From NCBI GenBank assembly GCA_029258815.1, contig JAPDJZ010000082.1, forward strand, positions 1-5,512: a DNA stretch of 5,512 bases, in the 5' to 3' direction. This document shows positions 1 through 4,101 of this stretch, in pieces; position 1 is the stretch's first letter, and each line of letters begins with the position of its first letter. This DNA is from an archaeon (GTDB lineage: Archaea > Thermoproteota > Nitrososphaeria_A > Caldarchaeales > Wolframiiraptoraceae). The notes under the pieces are model-generated. The model was not told the DNA's origin. It did no database searches and saw only the letters and a list, made by a program, of their open reading frames with translations. Made by a program: the position numbers and the translations under genes.

Positions 1-641
1 AAGCGCGTGATGTAGCTTGCCGCGAGCGCCTCGGCCTCCTTCAGCTTTTCCAAGCCTATCCCCGGGACGCCGCAGGTCATCAAGTAGATCCTCCTAGTAG
101 CTAGGGTTATCTTACTATAGTCCGCGTCCCGATAGGGGTAGATAGCTATAAGCCTCTCGGCATCCGAGACCACTATCTCCCCTCCTCGGAGAATCCTAGG
201 CTTCTCCATCCCTATTCCGAGGAACCCCTCGCCGCTTCTCGCAAGCCTCATGACCAGCTCGTCCCCGGCTATCCTATCCGCGTCGAAGGCGGCTAGGGCT
301 ATGCAGGCCTCGGCGGAGGCGAGGTTGTAGGCGTCCACGAGGGTGTTTATCGTCGGCAGCCCCCTCCCGGCCAAGATCCTCCTGATCAAAGCCTCGGCCG
401 CGGGTCTGGTTTTCGTGGGGTCGAGCCCTATCCTCCAGAAGAAGCTCCTATAAGCCCTAACCACCGGATCGTCCTTAAGATCCTCGAGCCTATACCTAGC
501 CCTAATCCTCCCATAAACCTCGAGCTTAAACTCCTCAAGCTCCTCATCCCTCTCGCGGACTGAGAGGTCCCCCAGCTCGGCCAGGAGGACGCTCAGATCC
601 GGGAAAAGCCTCCTAACCTCATCATCTATCACGAGCCTCAT
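1..641 (-). CDS. B3/B4 tRNA-binding domain protein (PheT editing-domain-like), 3' end cut by window
   Basis: Reading from an ATG at 641 gives 213 codons with no stop before the edge, so only the extreme C-terminus is missing; stand-alone family members are of about this length. The family (COG3382 type) resembles the B3/B4 domain of phenylalanyl-tRNA synthetase beta, which hydrolyses mischarged Tyr-tRNAPhe; the role of the free-standing archaeal proteins is not settled, but trans-editing or tRNA binding is plausible. Visible family blocks are FFWRIGLDPTKTRP (about residues 67-80), the helix AAEALIRRIL, LPTINTLVDAYNLAS (95-109), the GGEIVVSDAE turn (153-162) and YPYRDADYSKIT (168-179). No Shine-Dalgarno site precedes the ATG, which fits a short leader or leaderless message. 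The upstream gap holds a 13-bp palindrome at promoter distance. The family call is strong; the biological role is inferred. Confidence 0.88.
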   Translation of the reverse strand, partial: MRLVIDDEVRRLFPDLSVLLAELGDLSVRERDEELEEFKLEVYGRIRARYRLEDLKDDPVVRAYRSFFWRIGLDPTKTRPAAEALIRRILAGRGLPTINTLVDAYNLASAEACIALAAFDADRIAGDELVMRLARSGEGFLGIGMEKPRILRGGEIVVSDAERLIAIYPYRDADYSKITLATRRIYLMTCGVPGIGLEKLKEAEALAASYITR

Positions 642-666
642 ACCTAACCAAGGATTCCCAAGCATC

Positions 667-679
667 TAACATCATGTTA
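667..679. promoter_or_regulatory. 13-bp perfect palindrome upstream of the B3/B4 gene
   Basis: TAACAT-C-ATGTTA is a perfect inverted repeat around one central base. It lies 26-38 nt upstream of the B3/B4 start at 641, where a TATA box and BRE would be expected, so a dimeric regulator bound here would compete with TBP/TFB. The adjoining minus-strand sequence AAAACTTAACAT is AT-rich but a poor TATA box. Two copies of GGTTAGG (minus strand, 643-649 and 687-693) flank the palindrome. The symmetry is seen directly; the operator role is inferred. Confidence 0.4.
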
Positions 680-707
680 AGTTTTCCCTAACCCGCAGGT
701 TGAGATT

Positions 708-715
708 CAAATATC
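708..715 (+). promoter_or_regulatory. TATA-like element for the C/D box sRNA
   Basis: CAAATATC in a GC-rich surrounding resembles an archaeal TATA box on the plus strand. With the usual spacing of about 26-27 nt from the box centre, transcription would start near 738-740, about 7-9 nt before the C box of the sRNA at 747. That is a typical 5' leader for these RNAs. Read on the other strand the same bases (GATATTTG) could instead serve the B3/B4 gene with a leader of about 45 nt. Confidence 0.5.
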
Positions 716-737
716 CCCGGCGATTACGATTATCCGA

Positions 738-810
738 GGATAAACTGTGATGATTCCCGGCTTTGCTGACCGGATAAACCCCCTAAAATGATGAGACCCG
801 GCAAAGCTGA
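738..810 (+). repeat. Degenerate tandem duplication forming the two halves of the sRNA
   Basis: Two head-to-tail units can be aligned. Unit 1 (738-771) is GGATAAAC, 1 nt, GTGATGA, a 12-nt guide, CTGA and two bases. Unit 2 (772-810) is GGATAAAC, 8 nt, ATGATGA, a 12-nt guide and CTGA. GGATAAAC is identical in both, and the 21-nt blocks 749-769 and 790-810 match at 16 of 21 positions. The guides share CCCGGC and differ mainly by TTT versus AAA. That difference makes GCTTTGC (760-766) the reverse complement of GCAAAGC (801-807). Confidence 0.6.
747..810 (+). ncRNA. Box C/D sRNA (2'-O-methylation guide), dual guide
   Basis: Four consensus boxes appear in the right order: C box GTGATGA (747-753), D' box CTGA (766-769), C' box ATGATGA (788-794) and D box CTGA (807-810). 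The distance from C to D' and from C' to D is exactly 12 nt in each case, the guide length of archaeal C/D RNAs bound by L7Ae, Nop5 and fibrillarin. The D' guide is TTCCCGGCTTTG, predicting target CAAAGCCGGGAA; the D guide is GACCCGGCAAAG, predicting target CTTTGCCGGGTC. By the fifth-nucleotide rule the modified base would be the G at position 5 of each target. The D'-C' spacer is 18 nt, longer than the usual 3-8. Coordinates cover box to box; the mature RNA probably extends a few bases each way, starting near 738-740 and running into the region opposite the queT stop codon. The RNA targets were not identified. Confidence 0.85.
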
Positions 811-811
811 T

Positions 812-1315
812 TCAGCGCCTAACGGCCTTCTCTAATGCGAGCAGGAGCGGAACCCCGATGACCAGCTGGGCCACCAGCTCCCCCGGGAGGACGCCGAGGT
901 AGCCGATCCACAAGACGTCGAGCAACTCCACCCTCGGAAGTATCAGGAATGGAAGATACGATCCCACGACTAGGGTTATTATGAGCGAGGAGCACGCCGC
1001 CGAGATCACCGCCCGCCTCAAGCTAAGCCTGCCGTAGCAGATTAGGTAGACTAGATAGGATGCGGCGAGGTTTGCCAAGCTCCCGAAGACCACGTCGAGC
1101 GGGTTCGGCGGATAGCCCACCGGGAAGAGGTTCGCGAGGAGGCATCCCAGGAAGACTCCGTAGACCACGCTCGTCCCCAGAGCCGCCGAGAGCATTATGA
1201 GCGCATCCGAGACCCTGACCTGAAATGGTAGGAAGCTTATCGGGGCTAGGATGAAGGTTATCGCGAAGTAGAGAGCCGCGAAGAGTATGGTCTCCGAGAT
1301 CCGCTTAAAATCCAT
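812..1315 (-). CDS. queT: QueT family transporter, ECF S-component for a queuosine/archaeosine precursor
   Basis: This 167-residue, very hydrophobic protein with about five or six membrane segments is the size of an ECF S-component. QueT motifs are clear: APISFLPFQVRVSDAL (24-39), GCLLANLF (57-64), DVVFGSLANL (74-83) and the C-terminal GELVAQLVIGVPLL (145-158). QueT proteins are predicted to bind a 7-deazaguanine such as preQ0, preQ1 or queuine in the membrane and to work with a shared EcfT/EcfA energising module, which is not in this window. In an archaeon the cargo would probably feed archaeosine (G+15) in tRNA; this is inferred. The ATG at 1315 has a TATA box centred about 32 nt upstream, so the leader is too short for a preQ1 riboswitch. 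The stop codon lies one base beyond the D box of the convergent sRNA. The family call is firm; the substrate is not proven. Confidence 0.9.
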   Translation of the reverse strand: MDFKRISETILFAALYFAITFILAPISFLPFQVRVSDALIMLSAALGTSVVYGVFLGCLLANLFPVGYPPNPLDVVFGSLANLAASYLVYLICYGRLSLRRAVISAACSSLIITLVVGSYLPFLILPRVELLDVLWIGYLGVLPGELVAQLVIGVPLLLALEKAVRR

Positions 1316-1321
1316 GGCCCG

Positions 1322-1338
1322 CTCTCGAACGCGGAGAG
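1322..1338. repeat. Short inverted repeat in the queT leader region
   Basis: CTCTC (1322-1326) and GAGAG (1334-1338) form a 5-bp inverted repeat with a 7-nt GC-rich centre. It lies between the queT TATA box and the queT start codon, where a repressor could cover the transcription start. It could also be chance; the repeat is short. Confidence 0.25.
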
Positions 1339-1340
1339 AG

Positions 1341-1352
1341 TTTTAATTTAAA
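1341..1352 (-). promoter_or_regulatory. TATA box of queT
   Basis: The minus strand reads TTTAAATTAAAA, preceded by purines (AAGG) that may act as a BRE. The centre is about 32 nt upstream of the queT ATG, placing the predicted transcription start roughly 5-7 nt before the start codon. There is no Shine-Dalgarno site, consistent with a near-leaderless mRNA. It lies 6 nt past the stop of the aldo-keto reductase gene, so queT appears to be separately transcribed. Confidence 0.6.
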
Positions 1353-1358
1353 CCTTAA

Positions 1359-2207
1359 TCAAGCCCACGCCTCGGAGATCCTTCGATAATCCTCCGCCCC
1401 GAGCCTCCATCCGGCCGCCCCAGCGTTCTCCCTAAGATGATCCTTCTTAATGGATTTTGGTATCGTCACCACCTCCTCGCGCCAGATCACCCAGTTCAAA
1501 GCTACCTGGACAGGGGTCTTCGAGTATTTCTCGGCGATCTCGTTCAGGATCCTAGCCCTCGCGCTTCTGCCCTCGGCGGCCTCCCGAGCAATCCTCCCCT
1601 TTCCCAAGGGGCTGTAGGCGATTACGGTTATCCCCTCCCTAGAGCAATAGGGGATCAAATCCCTTTCAACCCTCCTCTCGTATAGGCTGTATTCGACCTG
1701 GTTCGCGACGACGTCGGTTGTCGAGAGGGCTTGCCTGGCTTCCTCAAGCTCCTTTACCGAGAAGTTGCTGACCCCGATGTATCTTATCTTCCCCTCCCTA
1801 TGCAGCTTCTCCATGGCCTTCATGGTCTCGGAGATCGGGACGGCGGGGTTCGGCCAGTGTATCAGGTAGAGGTCTATGTAGCCTGTTCCGAGCCTTCTCA
1901 AGCTTCTCTCGCACGCCTTGATTACGTCGTCGTACCGCAGGTTCGTATGCCAGACCTTGCTCGTTATGAAGACCTCATCCCTACGGAAGACCTTGACCGC
2001 TTCTCCAACCAATTCCTCCGCGTGGCCTCCGCCGTATATCTCCGCGGTATCTATGTGGTTCATCCCCAGCTCGACGGCGTATCTTATCGCCTCGACCGCC
2101 TCCCGATCCATCGAGTAGTCCGCCGCCATCCCGCCCCCGATCCTCCAAGTCCCCAAGCCTATCGCGGCTATCCGCTCGCCGCTTCTCCCGAGCCTCCTAT
2201 ACTCCAC
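1359..2207 (-). CDS. Aldo-keto reductase
   Basis: This is a complete cytosolic NAD(P)H-dependent oxidoreductase of the AKR TIM-barrel superfamily, related to the COG0656 group; the carbonyl substrate cannot be read from the sequence. Numbering from the upstream ATG at 2225 (288 residues), the catalytic tetrad is intact: D59 and Y64 in DTAEIYG, K90 in TSK, H123 in LIHWP. Cofactor-site motifs GVSNFS (151-156), NQVEYS (175-180), AYSPLG (203-208) and IPKS (255-258), with a downstream KDHLRENA, are also present. I prefer the GTG at 2207 over the ATG at 2225 because a GGTGA Shine-Dalgarno site sits 7 nt before it, the product then begins MEYRRLGRSG as relatives do, and the six extra residues are unlike the family. 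It follows marC by 25 nt (7 nt with the ATG start) and is probably cotranscribed with it. Confidence 0.92.
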   Translation of the reverse strand: MEYRRLGRSGERIAAIGLGTWRIGGGMAADYSMDREAVEAIRYAVELGMNHIDTAEIYGGGHAEELVGEAVKVFRRDEVFITSKVWHTNLRYDDVIKACERSLRRLGTGYIDLYLIHWPNPAVPISETMKAMEKLHREGKIRYIGVSNFSVKELEEARQALSTTDVVANQVEYSLYERRVERDLIPYCSREGITVIAYSPLGKGRIAREAAEGRSARARILNEIAEKYSKTPVQVALNWVIWREEVVTIPKSIKKDHLRENAGAAGWRLGAEDYRRISEAWA

Positions 2208-2214
2208 GACCCCT

Positions 2215-2219
2215 TCACC
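2215..2219 (-). promoter_or_regulatory. Ribosome binding site deciding the aldo-keto reductase start
   Basis: The minus strand reads GGTGA followed by 7 nt and then GTG at 2207. The ATG at 2225 has no comparable site upstream. This favours the internal GTG as the true start. Confidence 0.5.
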
Positions 2220-2232
2220 GAGCATATCAGGA

Positions 2233-2829
2233 TCATCGAAGCCTCATAAGGTATTCCCTCACTCCTTCCAAGATGAATTGAACGGCTATCGCCGCTAGGA
2301 GCATGGCCATCACCTTGGAGACGACGGTCGCCCCGACCTCGCCTAGAGCCCTGTGAATCGGGGAGGAGAACCTCAGGATGAGCCACGTCGCGATAGCCAC
2401 TATCGCCACCGAGAGGGTCGCTACCACTATCCCGAAAGCCTTCAAGATTATTATAACGGTCGTGATCGCCCCGGGGCCGACGAGGAGCGGAACCCCTAGG
2501 GGAACCGCGCCCGCCTGCTCGGGACTGTAGCCTCTGGCCTCGTAGCTCGTCTTCATGAGAAGCTCTAGGGCTATGAAGAGAAGGAGGAGCCCGCCCGCTA
2601 TCCTGAAGCTGTAGAGCTCTATATCGAAGATTCTTAGGACCCACTCGCCTAGGATGGCGAACCCCGTTAGGAGGCTGAAGCCCGTTATAACCGCGATATC
2701 GAACGCCCTCCTCCTCTGATCCGGAGCTAGGCCCCCGGTGATCCCGAGGAAGATCGGTATGTTCCCGAGGGGATCGACTACTATTAGGAGGGAAATCACG
2801 GATTTCGAGAGGTTTAGAAGATCCAACAT
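2233..2829 (-). CDS. MarC family integral membrane protein (UPF0056)
   Basis: This 198-residue protein has six predicted hydrophobic segments (about 6-28, 43-65, 73-93, 110-130, 134-155 and 170-190), the size and layout of the MarC family (COG2095). Family motifs are DPLGNIPIF (19-27) near the first membrane segment, FRIAGGLLLL (75-84), PLGVPLLVGPGAITT (110-124) and a final KVMAMLLAAIAVQFILEG block (172-189). The two halves, each with a Pro/Gly-rich re-entrant-like motif, suggest an inverted duplication typical of small transporters. The founding E. coli gene was named for multiple antibiotic resistance but later work did not support that role, and the substrate is unknown. The ATG at 2829 lies about 30 nt below a TATA box and lacks a Shine-Dalgarno site, so a leaderless message is predicted. 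The aldo-keto reductase gene follows directly downstream. Confidence 0.92.
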   Translation of the reverse strand: MLDLLNLSKSVISLLIVVDPLGNIPIFLGITGGLAPDQRRRAFDIAVITGFSLLTGFAILGEWVLRIFDIELYSFRIAGGLLLLFIALELLMKTSYEARGYSPEQAGAVPLGVPLLVGPGAITTVIIILKAFGIVVATLSVAIVAIATWLILRFSSPIHRALGEVGATVVSKVMAMLLAAIAVQFILEGVREYLMRLR

Positions 2830-2855
2830 TTCCCGGAAAACGTGGAATAAAGCTG

Positions 2856-2862
2856 CTTATAG
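2856..2862 (-). promoter_or_regulatory. TATA box of the marC-like gene
   Basis: CTATAAG on the minus strand is centred about 30 nt upstream of the MarC-family ATG at 2829. The predicted transcription start falls near 2832, giving a leader of only a few bases. A TTTT stretch lies just upstream (2867-2874 region) and may also end transcription of the preceding PqqD-like gene. Confidence 0.5.
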
Positions 2863-2883
2863 CGTTGAAAAGACGGATTTCCT

Positions 2884-2901
2884 CTCGAAGGAGCCTCGAA
2901 G
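2884..2901 (-). repeat. Direct repeat CTTCGAG with 11-bp pitch
   Basis: On the minus strand CTTCGAG occurs at 2901-2895 and again at 2890-2884, one helical turn apart. The pair sits between the stop codon of the PqqD-like gene and the marC TATA box, 22-45 bp upstream of that box. It could be an activator site for marC, or chance in a sequence rich in TCGAGG-type words. Confidence 0.25.
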
Positions 2902-2903
2902 CC

Positions 2904-3158
2904 CTACTCGATCAGCGAAGCGGATTTGAGCCTGTTTATTAGATCCATTAGCGGAGCTTTGATCTCCTCTATGCTCGTCTCGCTTAGGTTCGCGAACTCC
3001 GTAACGACCTCCTCGATCGTTTTTCCGTCGCAGATGCTCCAAACATAGGCTACAACCTCGTCAACCCTATATGCTTCATTCGCCTCGTTAACTAGGAGGA
3101 GGTTTCCCTCCTCATCCTTAAACAGCTCTCCCCTACGCTTAAGCTTAACCTCTTCCAT
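2904..3158 (-). CDS. PqqD family protein (RiPP recognition element-like small winged helix)
   Basis: This 84-residue acidic protein has the PqqD layout. An N-terminal beta meander runs over about residues 10-32 (GELFKDEEGNLLLVNEANEAY), then the helix VDEVVAYVWSIC (32-43), the DGKT turn (44-47), the helix IEEVVTEFANL, a SETSIEEI turn, and a last helix ending LKSASLIE. PqqD-like domains bind leader peptides of ribosomally made, modified peptides and present them to radical-SAM or other enzymes; many archaeal copies stand alone with no known partner. No radical-SAM gene or precursor peptide is seen here. The immediate upstream neighbour, 54 nt away, is the degenerate metallopeptidase-like gene. 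A TATA box 28 nt before the ATG suggests its own leaderless transcript, though read-through from upstream is possible. The fold assignment is good; the function is open. Confidence 0.82.
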   Translation of the reverse strand: MEEVKLKRRGELFKDEEGNLLLVNEANEAYRVDEVVAYVWSICDGKTIEEVVTEFANLSETSIEEIKAPLMDLINRLKSASLIE

Positions 3159-3181
3159 TAGGTTTTTTATGGGGTAGCTTG

Positions 3182-3189
3182 GATATAAG
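3182..3189 (-). promoter_or_regulatory. TATA box of the PqqD-like gene
   Basis: CTTATATC on the minus strand is centred about 28 nt before the ATG at 3158. This is the spacing expected if transcription starts at or within a base or two of the start codon. No Shine-Dalgarno site precedes the ATG, which agrees with a leaderless mRNA. The box lies 23 nt beyond the stop codon of the upstream gene. Confidence 0.6.
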
Positions 3190-3212
3190 GATTCGGAGCT
3201 GGTCTTCCCGCG

Positions 3213-4085
3213 TCATCTGCCGGCCAACTCCTCGAGAAAGTCTCTGGAAAGCCTTCTAGCGCGGTCCTCGGAGAGCCTCGAGATCTCCGCTAGGCTCATC
3301 CCCAGCTTCCTGAGCCTGCTCACGAGCTTGTAGCCCAAGTATCTTCCCGGGAGCCTTAAGCCGGCTACGACGCCCTCCGGGTCGTAGAAATCCTCGACCC
3401 GCCCCTTCTCGGCTGCCTCGAGGTAGATCTCGGCTAGACTCGACTCCATCTCCCCGCATCTTCTAAGCCATCCCACTCCGAGCCCGTGCCACGAATCCTC
3501 CCCCAAGATCAGGTTCTCCGAGAACTGGGCGTATCCCTGAGCATAAAGCCTCGTGAACGGGTCTGACTCGAGCTTCTCGATCTCCTGAGCCCCGCCCCTC
3601 GCGATCGCGTGATGCAGCTGGCCGAGACCGAAGGCTACAACGCCCCTAACGTCTCGCCCGCCGACCCACCCGAGGCTAGCCAGCCCGCCAAGATCGATGA
3701 AGAGCATGGGCTCATCCAAGATCGAGGAGACGATCCTAGACTTCCAGCCCGAGCCCACGTATATCCCGATTATCGGGGGCCTCCGGAACCCGAGCCTCTC
3801 GCTCGCTAGGATGCATACTTGGTCCACGTTTTGGAGGAAGTTCATCCAAGCCTCGATCAAGCCGTGAATAAGCTCATCCAGCCTCGGGAGGACCTTCTCA
3901 ATCATCTGCCTCCCTAGCCTCTCCAGGCCGCGCCAATATGATACCTCGAAGATCAGGAACTCGGGGAAGTTCGAGATATATGCGGTGAGCCAGCCTGAGA
4001 ACATCTCCTCGGGGCTTCCGCCGGAATACTCCCTCCAATACATTAGGAAGCTTCTCATGCTATCTATCAGCTTAACGTATCTCAA
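3213..4085 (-). CDS. Putative inactive zinc metallopeptidase-like protein (metal-site residues replaced)
   Basis: I do not recognise a named gene. The 290-residue protein has no signal peptide or membrane segment. Residues about 104-290 follow the layout of a gluzincin-type putative zinc protease group that I recall from bacteria: IGIYVGSGW (106-114), a LASLGW block (135-140), a helix, an LYxEGxAxxxE helix, a W..C block and a GYxLGYxLV block. In that group the helix reads HELGH-x-x-H. Here the aligned GVVAFGLGQLHH (148-159) has F152, G153 and Q156 at the two His and the Glu positions. The third-ligand motif LYxEG is LYAQG, with Q183 replacing Glu. RYLGYKLV (248-255) matches the late block. 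This suggests a pseudoenzyme keeping the fold for binding. The TTG start at 4085 is chosen for GGAGG 10 nt upstream. It follows the HAD gene by 16 nt and precedes the PqqD-like gene by 54 nt. The open frame and normal codon use argue against a decayed gene. The homology rests on memory. Confidence 0.6.
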   Translation of the reverse strand: MRYVKLIDSMRSFLMYWREYSGGSPEEMFSGWLTAYISNFPEFLIFEVSYWRGLERLGRQMIEKVLPRLDELIHGLIEAWMNFLQNVDQVCILASERLGFRRPPIIGIYVGSGWKSRIVSSILDEPMLFIDLGGLASLGWVGGRDVRGVVAFGLGQLHHAIARGGAQEIEKLESDPFTRLYAQGYAQFSENLILGEDSWHGLGVGWLRRCGEMESSLAEIYLEAAEKGRVEDFYDPEGVVAGLRLPGRYLGYKLVSRLRKLGMSLAEISRLSEDRARRLSRDFLEELAGR

Positions 4086-4095
4086 CCCGGGTCGC

Positions 4096-4100
4096 CCTCC
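4096..4100 (-). promoter_or_regulatory. Ribosome binding site for the metallopeptidase-like gene
   Basis: GGAGG on the minus strand lies 10 nt before the TTG start at 4085 and directly follows the TAG stop of the HAD gene. This arrangement suggests translational coupling and supports the rare TTG start over the ATG nine codons further in, which has no such site. Confidence 0.55.
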
Positions 4101-4101
4101 T

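Noticed and set aside
619..625. ATGATGA on the minus strand followed by CTGA, as in another C/D RNA
   Set aside because: The gap to CTGA (593-596) is 22 nt rather than 12, no second box pair follows, and the bases are codons of the B3/B4 gene.
756..810. Intrinsic terminator hairpin between queT and the B3/B4 gene
   Set aside because: The inverted repeat GCTTTGC/GCAAAGC has a loop of about 34 nt and no following T-run, and on the minus strand the extending pairs become C-A mismatches. The box C/D reading explains the same bases better.
1316..1358. preQ1 riboswitch before queT
   Set aside because: The whole gap is 43 nt and half of it is upstream of the predicted transcription start. No H-type pseudoknot with an A-rich tail could be drawn.
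1731..2249. 172-codon open frame on the plus strand
   Set aside because: It lies opposite the aldo-keto reductase gene, whose catalytic tetrad and motifs are intact. The antisense translation shows no recognisable family features; long antisense frames are common in GC-rich genes.
2168..2644. 158-codon open frame on the minus strand overlapping the MarC gene
   Set aside because: Its composition is dominated by R, G, S and D as in out-of-frame reading, while the MarC frame matches its family over its full length.
3163..3172. CATAAAAAAC on the minus strand as the TATA box of the PqqD-like gene
   Set aside because: It is only 5-14 nt from the start codon, too close for TBP binding to give a start upstream of the gene. 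CTTATATC at 3182-3189 has the right spacing.
3609..3809. 66-codon plus-strand open frame
   Set aside because: It lies inside the 290-residue minus-strand gene, has proline- and charge-rich shadow composition, and no ribosome site supports it.
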